From Hymenolepis diminuta (taxonomy: Eukaryota > Platyhelminthes > Cestoda > Cyclophyllidea > Hymenolepididae), in contig CAADRB010000008.1 in the NCBI GenBank assembly GCA_900708905.1, positions 889,120-953,119 of the forward strand: a stretch of 64,000 nucleotides of DNA, read 5' to 3'. The notes beneath the pieces are model-generated. The model had not been told where the DNA came from and ran no database searches. It was given only the letters and a program-made list of their open reading frames with translations. The position numbers and the translations under genes were made by a program. Positions 12,111 through 25,200 of this stretch are shown one piece after another; position 1 is the stretch's first letter, and each line of letters opens with the position of its first letter.

Positions 12111-13384
12111 AAAATATGTATGTAGCTTTAGCATAAGAATCATTTTTAGTTGAATTTCTATATTTTGAGAAATTACGGGGAAAGCAGTCGACTAACTAAG
12201 ATAAAAGCTAAGGTCTTACTTACTTCCTCTGGTTTATACGTTTTCTTTGAATGATAAGTCTGAATAAGTTGAGTTAAAAATGGCAGCGATTGGGATTTCA
12301 TTATGCCATCAAATAGCCTCTATCTAGTTTCGATTTCAGGAGATATTTTAGTTCTTGTTCTCCTTTGGCAGTATATTTTTTCGATCAATACATTAAACAA
12401 TCAGTATTTTACGATTTAGGTCAATTTTTACCGCAGTTTTCAGCTGACCTCAAAGCGGAAACTTCAGTTTGTAATTGATTTTTTCCTTTTGGCTCGATGA
12501 AGTCAGCATCTAATTAAAAGTAGCTTCAAATTAATTTGGTTATGTCCGAAAATTTATTTAATTGACATTAATTATTGTTAATATGATAGCCTTTCTTTTT
12601 ATGATTAAAAATAAGGATAAAACCATCTTTATCCTTTTGAAACAAGTGATTGTATGTTGTGACCAGATTCTTGATTTACAGAATACATATTAAAATAGTA
12701 CCCTTTCTCCACATCGATCCGTTACTGCTAGGGTGATTACTAAGGGTGGAGTTCTGTGAGTAGAATTTCAAATAATTCAACTCAATTTATGATAAATGTG
12801 TAACAATATAGATATGTATATTTGGCACAGAGGTCCAATATGCATTTGTATACCTTCAGCGAATGTCCGGACCAATTGAACTAATCTAAACTGGTAGAGA
12901 AATGCGAAGAAAGCGCAACTTTATCATTGGAATACAAATACTCTGAGTGTTCGAAATGTTTATGTATAAGAATCCTGAAAGCTTATTCGAACCTACGGCT
13001 TTAAAGCCACCAGACAATCTTATTAATACGATCAGTTTGGATATGTTTTCTTCTGTAATCCGTTGAATTTGAGCACCAATATAGAAGTCGAGAATAGAAC
13101 CATTTTATTGAGTGCATGCCCTTGCTCATGAAAAAATAATATCTACTATAACGTGTACCTACTTCCTTTGAAAACTAGGCTTTAAATGCACGCTCTCAAA
13201 GGTCTCCATAATCGGAGTTTTAAATGAAAAAGAGACATTAGCGTAGCTGGAACTACGCATAAATCTTGGTTTTTAAGACTGAAATCAACCAAATTACCTT
13301 TCCTTTCCCTTGGTAAACTTCTCATTGAAAGTTATACATGCATATCCAAACTGCATTGAGTATAATTTTGGTGCACCATGTACC

Positions 13385-13580
13385 AAACCAGTTGTCGTAC
13401 TAGTCTGCGAAGTTAGAGATCGTGTGTTCGTTGGCCATCAGTTCAAATGACCAACCGCGCTGGTTAGGCCTGGCTGATAAAAGCGATTGGCACAGCCTGA
13501 CTTTCTCGCCTGGGAGGCTCAGTGGTTCTATCCCTCTATCCGTGGCAAATGTCGGAAAAGAAAACTTTTCTAAATAGACT
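13385..13580 (+). repeat. SINE-like tRNA-derived repeat
   Basis: It has the family blocks TCTGCGAAGT, CCAACCGCGCTGGTTAGGC, CTGGCTGATAA and CTGGGAGGCTC, in the order seen at 33515 and 47165. The tRNA-like start is degraded. It interrupts the right arm, and there is no equivalent at the mirror position, so it inserted after the arms formed. Confidence 0.6.
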
Positions 13581-13739
13581 AGGGAGTTGTTTTTAAATAT
13601 GACGGTGATTATTATTGATATAAATGTGAACACCGTCTTGTATAATTGTCAATCAAACCGGGATATTCCATACTTACTTCATGATGAGAAGTACTGAACT
13701 GTTGGTCCCTTGAAAGCGAGCAACAAAAATAATTTTCCA

Positions 13740-13900
13740 TGTCTTTCTTTTTCCCCCTTCCCCCTTATAAACCTTTATGATTTCTTGCAACATTTTATGG
13801 GAAGATTATGTTCGGTCACCTGTGAAATAATTAACGGACGTTCAAAAGTTGTCATTTAGGTGGGTTATTTTCTATTTATTTCACTCCATTCTTAATGATA
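13740..13900 (-). repeat. Second right-arm copy of the inner arm block
   Basis: The sequence around TTCGGTCACCTGTGAAATAA and the flanking CCCTTATAAACCTTTATGA repeats the block at 11880-12050 in the same orientation. It mirrors left-arm 6860-6960. The right arm therefore carries this block twice, about 1.85 kb apart, and the left arm once. Confidence 0.65.
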
Positions 13901-14879
13901 GCTTTTTAGAAACCATTATGGCCGAAGTTTCAACGATTGGATAACATTATTCTGAAAATAAAAGTATTTTATGAACATGAAATTAATATAGTTGATTATT
14001 TATTCAGAGAAAACAATGAACTAATAAAATTTTCTACATACTTGTTTATCAAAAAATGACAAGTTTGAAAAGTTCACCTAGTTTTGATTTACACAATTGC
14101 ACATTTGTAGTTTAACTTTGTAATGTGGTTTAACTTTCGATCGGTCTTTTAAAAAATAAGTTGAGTGAACAAAACTTGGAGTATTCTCTGAAATTTGATA
14201 GTGAGCACCTGAAGTTCTCAAACTGTGATCTTAAATCTTTTCATTGATCGGAACATTTTTTTCTTACCCATACCTTGTCATATATGTTCTCCGATGAGCT
14301 AATTTTCGGACTTCCTCTTGTGCCGAAAACTTTTGACATTTTCTTAAATAATTAAATGTTTCTAGACCTTTATTGAAAGAGTAACTTATCATCCATTCTA
14401 TGAGTACTTAGTGGAAAAAATGGCGAAATGAAGACATTGCTTGAAATTTAAGAAACTTTTCTCCGGACAATCATAGGCAAGAAAGGAGGACTCTCTTATT
14501 AGTTTTTCTGTATAAATCTGTCTTTTATAAAGAAATTTTCTAATATTGATGGTAAACGTTTAGATGAGTGATGGAAATGAGTTTAACTTAATAAGACAAC
14601 TCCAAATATTCTTTAGAAGTGTCCTGATATAATCAAAAAATTAGAATAGATTATAAAACTCTGATTTTGGAGTGATTGTCATATTTTGAGTCATTCCAAT
14701 AATTAATCGTTATAATGCAACTTTAATAGACTCCTTAATTTTACTTTTAGGAAAAAATAGTCTTATTCCTTAGTGTAATGTATATAATGAGAATTTATTA
14801 CGAATGTTTCTAACTATTTTCAATTATCAAGGGTTTGCCCACAAAAATTCTCAAATTAAAGACAAAATATTTATTTTTA

Positions 14880-15490
14880 TATGGGTTTTGAACAACATTG
14901 GCGATGCTCCACAGATAAGAATATGTGATCTAAACATCCGAACAGTATTTGCGAATTCCTTTTGCAGTAAAGCATTTACAACAAAGTTTCCATGTACTTT
15001 TCAATTTGTAAACATAGCAAGCTCACATAAACACACATCCTTGTGTATACAAGGCATTCCCAAGACGCTCGCGGTTTTTTTCCCACCTTAAATCTTGGCT
15101 TTGATTTATGTGGTATAACGTGGGACATTAATCTGCAGTTGCCATTGGTACCGACAAACTTATTCCTTCTACCAAATAGGACAAGCCCTCTAGTAGTGCA
15201 TGAGCATTTGCGCACCCCTCACCCTGTTGATATGCAAGGAGGTGCGCACGTGCTACCGCCTGGCATGTGTTGTGCGGTGGTGTGACGATGGTTGTGAAGA
15301 CAGAAGTGAAGGAGAAGGAGGGGGAGGATTAAAAGGAGGAAAAAGGAAAATGAAAGAGGCATGCCTTGTGTGCATGTGTCTGGAGTGAGGAAGCCAGAGA
15401 GATTAATCACTCATTCAGAGGCAACAGCAATAACAGAGGCGGTGGAGGCGGCAGCTTATTTATCTTGTCTGTCGTTCGAGTTACGCCAAT
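14880..15490 (-). repeat. Inverted repeat, right arm, GC-richer segment
   Basis: Mirror of 5690-6240. It carries the same CpG-richer core and GGCGGTGGAGGCGGCAGC block. The divergence is mostly base substitutions, with short indels around the GA-rich tract at 15295-15350. Confidence 0.85.
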
Positions 15491-15680
15491 ACAATGAAGT
15501 AAGGTAAAAACAACATCATATTCGAAGAGCGCATGGAAATGGGGCGGTTCTATCCGTAGTCCGCAAACGCCTAATCCTCCCGCTTGAATGTAGCGCAGTT
15601 TCATTAACCCATGTGTTTCTCTCCTTAGCCAATCAGCTTTAGCTCTTATGTACACTATTTTTTTCCATTTATTGGTCCAT
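15490..15680 (+). promoter_or_regulatory. CCAAT-containing block specific to the right arm
   Basis: The corresponding left-arm sequence (about 5575-5690) is largely different. This block has AGCCAATCAGC (core CCAAT about 15628-15632), a good NF-Y-type box, and ATTGG (an inverted CCAAT) at about 15670-15674, with several CpGs around them. No gene start is recognised nearby, so promoter function is only a possibility. Confidence 0.3.
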
Positions 15681-16520
15681 TAGCAATAGTACGTTGCACA
15701 CGCTAACACATTTATTATGATTTTGCATTTGTTTTTGTTTTTATGATGAATCTGTTATGTCTACTACTGATATATGCATTTACTTCTATTTTATCTTGTG
15801 TTCCACCGTGTTTTCATCTCCAAGTAAACGTGTTAACCCTCTTCGTAGTCAAATTCTTACTTGATATTGTAATAAGTCAGAGGAAGAATGAATCATCTCA
15901 GTTTGATTACTCCTAATGAAGTGGACATTTATTATAAGGTCTGTTTCCAGGAGAGATTAATTGTTCCTCCGTGTTTTGGCAAAATTCTCTTTCAATTTTC
16001 ACAAATTTACATCGCCCTCGATCGTTAGAATCTACACAAGCGCATCATTTCTTTTCAAAAGCCTTTGGTTCTTGAATTAACAGTCTGAAATACTAATTTC
16101 CCCCAAATTATGCATCTCTTGTGGTCTTAACAGTAATTTTCATTTTTATCCTGTATTATATATTGTGTAGACAAATCTAATATTTATTTAATTATCCTTC
16201 CGTTTCGTGTTTTCAATGATTGAGTAAATTAGTGTTAAATTTTAGTGAATAAATTTATTATCGGAGTTCTTTCACCTTGTCAGTCTCAAATACCGAACGA
16301 ATTGATGAACCAGATACTCCTCCCCTTGATGATAGCCAAGTCTAGATGTTGGCGGATGAAAAAGTCGATTTTGTCGTATCAGTGACACATTTTTTGACGT
16401 GATTTGTGCCGACGGATGAGAAACTGTTGACAGATTCTAATTAGTCTCGGCCATTTTCCCTTTTTGAACTTCGTTGAGTATCAGCAGACTCTAAAAAACA
16501 AACATGTCGTCTTGTCGCCA
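15680..16520 (-). repeat. Inverted repeat, right arm, middle segment
   Basis: Mirror of 4680-5600. The match is nearly continuous from about 15680 to 16110 and weaker up to 16520. No gene is recognised. Confidence 0.85.
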
Positions 16521-18184
16521 GAAGTGATTTATATGGTTTCTAAAGGGGCACTTAAAGGGTGCTTTTTAAATATTTGCGTTCACACACTTTACCAAAATAT
16601 TTACTCTATTAATTGACGCTGATTTAGTCAAATTAAGGGTCTGTTTTAAATTGGTTAATTAATTATATTTGTCAAATTTTTGATCTGCAGATAACTCTAA
16701 TATGAAACTAATGTCCTTATTCATCTTAAGCTTGGATTGAGCAGTTTTCATATAAATCTTATTCGACTTTATAGCTTTAGTGTATCATGAATTCTATTGA
16801 ATAAACATTTTGGTAGGTAGCCTCTAATGCCTATTATTTTCTTCCCTTTGGTGTTGTGGGTACTCTATTTTTAACACCATGTTAACACGAGAATTTACTA
16901 GTTTTAATCTTTGAAAAGCATATGAATAAAGGGAATAGGAAATGAATCCAATAGAGTGAGAAACGAGGAAATGGCAAACAGAAGTAGATATTAAATCAAG
17001 GACATCAAATTGTTTACTTTTATTTTAACCTTGGAAGTGTTGAGTTGTTCATATGAATTCTCATATGAAATGGTTACTGCGTAGTGTCCTGATGTTCAAA
17101 TTTCACGATTTGATTCTTAGCTTCGTGGGGGAGATTATATCTATGCTATTCAAAGCTTGTTGACTGGCTGGTCAGTTTATCGGTGTCTTATTAGAACCAG
17201 GTACTTGAAACTAGCGACGGCTTTTTTACTATAGCATAGATCACTGTTGTAAATAATTAATTTATCTTTCATAGACACGTTCTCGTTAAATACCGCTATT
17301 CGAGTATGTATCATTTATTTACTGGCTGAAATATAACATTCAGCGTTTCGAATAAAAATACTATTTCTAACCGAGATTTTTAATACTTTAATTGTTTATT
17401 CATAAAATTTAAATTAAAATATTTCAGGAGATTACGACATGTGACTGAATTATTAAACATCTTTCTCGTTTGAACATTATCTGGCATGACCCTCGTGTTG
17501 GACATTCATTAGCATCGTAACAGACTTCATTCTAATGAAGCATTTTGCTTGTATTATCTCATCCAGGACTTTGTGCTTCTTATTTCTGATCTGAAACATG
17601 TAATTCAATGAAAAATTCAAGATTAAATAATATTAGCCATTTAAGGAGTCGAATCTTTTCTACAATTATACAAACCTCTTCATAATAATACTAAGCATAG
17701 AAGAGAAATATGTTAAAACTGCGAAAAAAATCATTTCAAATGCTTACTGATGTCTTATAGAGATCGCTAGATATTTCAGTTATCAAAAAACGCGCAAAAT
17801 TAACAGCCTGGAGAGGATGTTTGGGAATCAATTGTTTGATTGATAGAATTGTAAATAATCGTATCGGAGTACAGCTCAGACCGCTTTAACTCAAGACCAC
17901 AGGAGTCTCGAGGTGTTTACGATACAACAGGCGAATATATGTGTAATTTGAGTTTTAAACAAAATACATTTTCCACTTTATAAAAAGCTAGTATTGATTA
18001 AATAATTTGATTTTCAAATTAAGGTCTTAATCTTTTATCACAATATATTTGAGGAATTTTGCAATTTTAACATTTCCTTTAAGTCATTCGCCATAACACA
18101 ATGATAATTGGGAATTTTGCCAAAGAACAATTTTAAATTCGATCAAATATGTAAAGTTATGCCATGTTTTCTAACCCTACTTTT
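16521..18184. other. Extra sequence in the right arm
   Basis: The left arm has about 650 bp between its outer and middle segments; the right arm has about 1.66 kb here. I find no gene and no recognisable transposon. This is the main reason the arms are unequal in length. Confidence 0.55.
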
Positions 18185-19133
18185 GATGTAATTCCAAAAG
18201 AAGGAAAAAAGAGTCAGTAATTATTTAACGAAAAGCGTTATAGACATACATAGAATACAACGTACATTAATCTCTCTCCCTCCACTTTCGGACAAAATAT
18301 ACTCTCGGACAAACAAACTTGACAGTTATAAATGGTCAGTAAACATACCACAAGGCTCTTTCCTATGGCACGGTCTACGGCGGCAGCAGCAGCAGTAGTG
18401 GCATAATCATCATCATCATCGTTATGTCTGCTACAACCAACCCATCCACCAATCCACCCATCTACCCACCCAATCTCTCCAATCCCTCCAATCCCTCCAA
18501 TACCCCATTTCTCTTTTCAGTGGAGGCACAAAAGAGATTAATTAACTACAGAAGCGCCGTGTTCACATATATATATTTTCTTTTTAGTCTTTCTTCCTGC
18601 GCTTTCCGATGCCACGATAACACAGTAAACTAAGTCCCTTCTACCCCCCCTCTAACTCTTGTGGCGTAGTTAACGCTTGGATTATAATGAGTGGAGGCTT
18701 GGAGAGAAGCAGCATTATGATTAATGGTGAAATGATAAAGAATTGAACAACTCGAACTCCCTCCCATNNNNNNNNNNNNNNNNNNNNNNNNNNNNNNNNN
18801 NNNNNNNNNNNNNNNNNNNNNNNCCCACCCCACCCCATTCCATCTCAGCATCTTCCCTCTTTAAAGTTCGGGTCTGCGTACGAGTGTTGTTTTTGTTGTT
18901 ATAATTAATAATAGTGGCCATGATGGATAAGTTTTGAAAAAACACTGGCATACACGAGGCACAATGGGTGAATGGATACAAATGCATGTGTTGTATTAGA
19001 AGGTCAGGTACAGATGAGGATGTCATGCTTAAATGTGCTTTTTGTTTGTAGAGCTATTAATTATGTGGATTGGGAGAAGCAATCGCTTAAAACAACTGCG
19101 GGGATAACAAATACGGATGTTAAATACATAAAT
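18185..19133 (-). repeat. Inverted repeat, right arm, outer segment
   Basis: This is the reverse complement of 3107-4035, almost identical from about 18340 to 19100. The alignment ends abruptly near 19133, beyond which the flanks are unrelated. It carries the mirrored simple-sequence runs (CAGCAGCAGCAG near 18383, ATCATCATCATC near 18408) and the mirrored gap. Confidence 0.9.
18768..18823. other. Assembly gap (56 N) in C-rich tract
   Basis: Fifty-six Ns are flanked by CTCCCAT and CCCACCCCACCCC. This is the exact mirror of the gap at 3419-3468, with an estimated size that differs by six bases. Confidence 0.95.
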
Positions 19134-22100
19134 ATAATTTCACCTTATTATTATTGAGAGAAAAGAAAATCTTACACAAGATGAATGAAGGTGAGAAAAA
19201 GGGAGAAGAAAATTTTGTGATTCACAGAGAGTCTTAGTCTAACTGCCAAATTCATAAGATACCAGATTTCAACGTTTCCCATTAAATTAGGAATACAAAG
19301 TGGAGTTTTTTGAGTTTGGTCTCGTTGCAGCAAGACTTGAGGATCCGATCCATTGAATTCTGACTAAAACTCTTCCTTTAATCTCCTTCTGGCGCCTGTC
19401 TATAATCTAGAGAACTGTATGACCATAAACTAGCTAAGATTAATGCAAATAAACAAATTTTGTAGAAGTATGACAATTTGCAACTGTACTGTAAATGCAA
19501 GGACTCCCAGTTTGGGCACAATTTCTGAATGTTTTAATCGCACGTATCAGATGGGTGGTTAGTGTAGTATCTAGGTCTTCAGTTTCTGGTCACATGATAA
19601 ACTTTCTTGAGCATAATTGACTTTCCCCGTAGTCACTACTATCTAATTTGTCTATTAGAAAAGATTTAATTAATATAATATCCTAATGTGTTTCCATTGG
19701 AGTTAACTTGATCTTTGTGTGCAGCTCCCAATAAGTTACGGCTTGGATATTATCAAACAAAATTTAATACTCTATTCTCTGAGTGTTAATAAGGGGAAAA
19801 TTTAAATGGCAAAATTATACCCAGTTGAATTTTAGTTGACTTCCAAAGGTAACAATGTTATATTGTTGTTAGATGTGCAAAATTGATAAAATTAAGGAGT
19901 TACCCTTTTTTGATGGTCTAAACTGAGATGACGTTAGACTTTGTCGACTGAAATCCCCGTTTGATCCATGGGAGCGCAATCACGAATACAACAACATCTT
20001 TGTTTTACCGATGGGCACGATATCCCTTGCGTGGAGGGGAAAAATTGAAGATTGGGATAGGATGAAATGTTGAGGTTCTGACATCGCATGAAGGATCAGG
20101 CTTTACAGGAAACTGGTTCAAAAGTTTGTTCTTTCGGTTTGCTTAACTTAACTCATGCATAGAAAGTAATGATTAAATGTAACATCCACTTAAAGGGCTT
20201 ACGTTTCCTTAAAGTTATTCACTCTCTAACAAACTAATCTTTATTTGTTATTCATCATTTTGCTCATTCAAACAGCTTGTTTTGGTTAAAGATAAATGCT
20301 GACTCTTATTTTAAAGTGGTCTCTTTCTCTTTCATACATCAAAAATAGACATAATGGAGCTTGACTTTGATATGGCTGATTATTTAGATTACGTTTCGCA
20401 GTATTGTCTATTTAGTTATCTGAAGTAATATAAAGACGTTGTAAGCTCCTTAGAAGGGAGGATCGGAAATATAAATTAGCAAATGGAAGTTAGTAACATT
20501 TAATCTCCCTGAACATTGTATAAATAGGTAGTTGGAAGATATTGAGATCTAATTAATTTCAATTAACTGGCATTCCAAATTCTAGATCATTTATAGGTAA
20601 TCAATTTATTTGTAAATGCTTAGAATCCCGGCTTTATCAAAGGTCTTTTTTGGTCTCAACTATCTCCCTAGGCTGGAATTAGATACCGGTAAATCGAGGT
20701 TGTATAAGCAACCACAGAATTAAATCAACTGATCAATGACCCTTGAATATCGTGGATGTAATCTCACCCACAATCATCGGTTTCATATCATGAAATTTGG
20801 ATATAGGACATTATGGAGTAAGCACGTTTCATTTGAGATCATCAACAACTCAATTCTTCCAGAATTAAATCAAAGTAATACTTTCCTTCAATGCCTACTT
20901 CTTGGCCTTCTCCTCATTTCTTACCTTTACGTAAATGCGTTCCTTTGATTGAAGCTTGTAAAAGTTTTACACGGTTATGGGCATATTAATAAGTGTCTCC
21001 AGCTCCACTGAAAGCTGTAATAATGGAATAGCAAAATATTCCACTAAGACCCTGAATGGGAGTAGGTAATAAAGTCAAAATATCAAGAATCTTGCTTCAT
21101 TTGAATTTCCCTGATTCTGATTTTCGTTTCTCGCAAGTAATATAATTTTCATAGCAATATCCAAATAATTCAAAGCTAAGTCTTCATGATTTGATTCCTG
21201 AGTTTTTTCATATCCGCGATATACAGAGTTTGTTAACAAGTTGCTTTAATTGAATAATTGGTCATGTCACTTTCGTTCACATATCTCTTATCACATTTAT
21301 GAGAAGATAGATGAGGCTAACAAGGGTGTTTTTATCATATTTTCTATCTGATTTTGATGTTTATTAATTTTCAACATGTTAACTTCAATCACTCCCTTCT
21401 CCAAGAGGATGTGCGATGGAACCTGAAACTTCTTCAACGTATATTTGTACTTTTAGACGCATTATTGTTAAACTAATGAGACATCGATTATCAACATTCA
21501 TTTCTTAGATATCCATAAACTTATCAGATTTTCACTGGTGGGAAATGTTTCATATCGTTGCCATTCTATAAAATAACTGTATATTAATAGTTAAAATATA
21601 TTAATAATTACACTATCTAATATAAAGATCGAATAAGCGGATACACAGCTAGAGCAGAGAGGAGACAATTTTGAGAAAGTATAGGGGGATTTAGTCCATG
21701 GGAATGGGAATAATTATTTCTCATCTTCTCAGCCCGACAAACGAATTCTGCTGTGTTATCAAATGATCGTTTAGAGGGCTCTCACTGAATCCGATGTCAA
21801 CACTAAGGATGACATGAGATATATCACCTCAACCATCCTTGTCGTTTATAAAAACAACTGAAATACCACTAACTTCCATATTCACTTTTTGCGTGTTATT
21901 CTCAAATTTAATTATTTCTTCTGTATGATCCCATTCTTGTGTTTTTATTGATTCCTATTCTTACACTAAGGGACGAACTAAAATAACCCAACATGCTACT
22001 TTCTGCCTCTAGTTCTATTCAAAATTCCAAAGAACTCATATAAGAGAATAAGCTAAGAATCTGTCTCGTTTCTCATTTAACAATACCATTCTACACTTAT

Positions 22101-22150
22101 TTCGAACTTAATGTCTGAATCAACACCCAAGGAATATAGCGAATTAACAT
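19134..22150. other. Intergenic, no gene seen
   Basis: No frame longer than about 70 codons and no domain was recognised. A stretch near 20998-21190 resembles a repeat found twice in the Unkempt introns. The rest is AT-rich and featureless to me. Confidence 0.55.
20998..21190 (+). repeat. Possible third copy of the 45765/49590 repeat
   Basis: The block AGTAGGTAATAAAGTCAAAA, then a CAAGAATCTTGCTTCATTT block, aligns with 45870-45920. Only about 100 bp is convincing. Confidence 0.35.
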
Positions 22151-22159
22151 CTTAAACAC

Positions 22160-22165
22160 TTTATT
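22160..22165 (-). terminator. Poly(A) signal of the forkhead gene
   Basis: AATAAA on the minus strand, about 95 nt beyond the stop codon at 22258-22260. The position suits a short 3' UTR. Confidence 0.6.
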
Positions 22166-22257
22166 GATTAATTTAAAATCATCTTCAACAATGTTACGAT
22201 AAAAGGAGTTCCCGTGTATACAAGGCACATGTGGTGGTATCAAGAAAAGCTGTAAAT

Positions 22258-25200
22258 TCAAACACCCAACAGACTTGCAACGCTGAAACTCCCCCCATTG
22301 GAGACTGGGCGTGGTTGTGAAGGGCTTCTAGAACATTCTCTTACATCTTGCTCCTTCTCAAGTGATTGTGTATTTGGAAGGTAGGGAGGTAATGGGAGTT
22401 GAGATGAATGAAATGCATTTGGATTTGGAGGTAGGATTCCAGATGATGCTAAACTGTTCAATAAGGCTGTAAACATATCCATGGAAGGATCAGAAGGCAA
22501 TAAACATCGTCGATCTGTATTGGCGATCGATCTCAAGGGGAGGGGTGGGAATCCACAAGACTGGGGTGGAGGGGAAATTGGAGGTGAATCGCTATCTTCA
22601 CCATCTCCAGGACAAGATAATCCCAGTGCTCGACGAACTTTTCTCTGGGCTCTTCGACGTCTAAAATCACCACGGCAGAAATCTTCAACATTAGCTGGAT
22701 GAATCCCCCAATAATGGCCTTTCCCATTTGAAGATCGTCCAACCTTAATGAAACAATCATTCAGGGAGAGGTTGTGACGAATGGAATTTCTCCAGCCGGG
22801 ACCTCGACTACGAAAATAAGCGTAATTCACCTGAATCCATTCGTAAATTTCCGATAAAACCATTCTACGATCCTTTGAACTCAGGATAGCCTTCGCGATA
22901 AGTCCTGAAATCAAGGAAATGGGAGATTAACATGGTAGCTTTTTCGTTCGACAAATTACAGTGAAGATATAATCGATCGATTAACTCCATTTAACATGGC
23001 TTATTTGAGTAAATTAATCAGGTAATTAAGCTATTAAAACATCGATATCTTAAATTAGCTTATTTCAAACATCTTAAATAGCCTCAACAAAGACTGTTTC
23101 TTTTATTACAAATACTGGCTAGAAAAATGATTGATTAATATATAATGATGGAAATATTATTGCTGCCTCTTATTTTCTGATGCACAAAACAGTCAGTATA
23201 TCTGTGAATAGCATTCAGCAGAAATTGAATGACAAATTACTTTGCTATCTTAATTATTTGTAGAAATAAGGAGAGAAGAGCGATGCCGAGGTATTTGAAG
23301 GCACATACATTAATACCCTGACAGATACTGCTTAATCTTCATCGACTTTTTTCGCTCTCCTTTTCGATTAGACTTCATTCCGGAGATGCCTTTAATTAAT
23401 GAGTTTTGCTTATCATTATTGACAATGTGACCTTTTTAGAAAAGAGCAATTAACAACTGTTCTAATCTAACACTAATTTGCTAGGTAGGCAAGTATAGTC
23501 CTATATCGATAATTGCGGTCAACATTTTATAATCTAAGAAACAGTAAATATTACGTGTTGGTTCCAGAGAGAAAACGACCTCTTAAATAATGACCTTTGA
23601 TAGATTTGCAACGTTTTTATTTATTTTTTTAATTCTGGAAATTTAATGCTTGTGATATACAATATACACAATGTCATATACAAACTAGCAATGTTAGTAC
23701 AGGATAATTGCATGATTGAATAAATGACTAATAAGATCTTCAAATGTTTAATCGTTTAAGAAAGTGCACAGTTATCAGCAAACTAATAAGCTAGGACACC
23801 AGTTATTCAAGGGCAGACAGTATTGAATGAATCATTTCAGAAGTAAATGTTCAGGATTATGTAAAGTACTTCAAGAACTCTCATGTAAAGCTCAAGGCAA
23901 TATGTCAAAAAATTAAATCTCGAGCAGTTTAAGTAATCGAAGGTAAATGAATGTTATTGTACAATTTGAGTTTCAGACAAAACTTCAAATTAAGTGTTTT
24001 TTTCTCCTTTTAAAAGAATATTAATAATTACTTCTCAATTCTCCTGCTGATGGTGTAACGATAATCATGCCTGTTTGAAAGGTCAGAGGTCACAGACACA
24101 ACGCTCATTGGTGAGTTCTATGACCAACTGTACACTTTAAGAGATGGGTAGAAAGTTGTTCGCTAGGGTTAACCATGAGGTGAGTATTAGTAAAAAATTT
24201 CCTTCAACTGTAAGTTAACTGTTCGTGGTAAGGAAACCTTTATCATAACACTATCCACAGGATCATTCTTCCCTAGGCATAACGATCAACTAGGACTTCC
24301 GGTGTTCAACTTCCTACTGCTTTAAATCTCAGAAAAGGTGAAGATGGCGAAAGTTACATATCAGAACGTCATCCACAACTTCAAAATTTGCTTCTGTCCG
24401 AGCCTCCTTATAGAATCTTTTGAAAAGTAATACCACATCATTCTAAGTTGAAAGTGAAGAAGTAAAATGTTTAAATCCTATTGGTCACATATTTCTGCTC
24501 TTTCCACAGATTATCCCCTTATTGTTATGTATTTGAATAGCATAATGTATGTTACATTTGTAATTGTAAGAGTGAGTATTATTTCCTTCAAATTTTCTAA
24601 CAGAACTTCATATACTAGCCTAGTCAACCTATCGAAATAAATTCATTCCAATCTTAAATTGGTCTTTCGACAAGAAGTATTTTGTTCATTTATATGAAAT
24701 CAAGCATATCTGATAATTGTCATATGGGGAATATCAAGAAGGTAAATAACCAACTTCTCTATCGCATTAAGAGAAGTGTTGACTATTTTTTATTTGAGTA
24801 GATGGTAGGCATCCTAGAGCCCCTCTAATGAGAAACTCTCATTTTAGCAGCTCTATTCTCTATCGGAATTAAGCGTCCACATCATCAAATGAACGCGGAT
24901 GAATATTCAATTATTTTAGTTGAAAATACAATGCCAGCTAGAGAAGTAGATAAATTGCCTTGGAAAGAAGGCATTAGTGAAATGTGGGTAGTTTGAGCTT
25001 AACTCTATTTTTCTGAAAATTTCAATTTGAGAAATTTCTCCGATTAAAAGTGAGCAGTTTTAAGTATAACGTCACAAAGTCAAGAACCAATTGGGCATTT
25101 TATGTAATTAGATTTAGCTAAGAACTAAATTAAGAGCTACGTTTCCGTTACCTTAACTATCAAACATATTTAACAATGCTGGTGTCCCATTCAAAGAGAA

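Noticed and set aside
3107..19133. The inverted repeat as a single DNA transposon with terminal inverted repeats
   Set aside because: The arms are several kilobases long and unequal, there is no transposase in the spacer, and parts of the arms occur elsewhere in the window.
22481..22760. Other frames across the forkhead exon
   Set aside because: They are shadows of the forkhead exon, which is fixed by the conserved domain and the matching intron phase.
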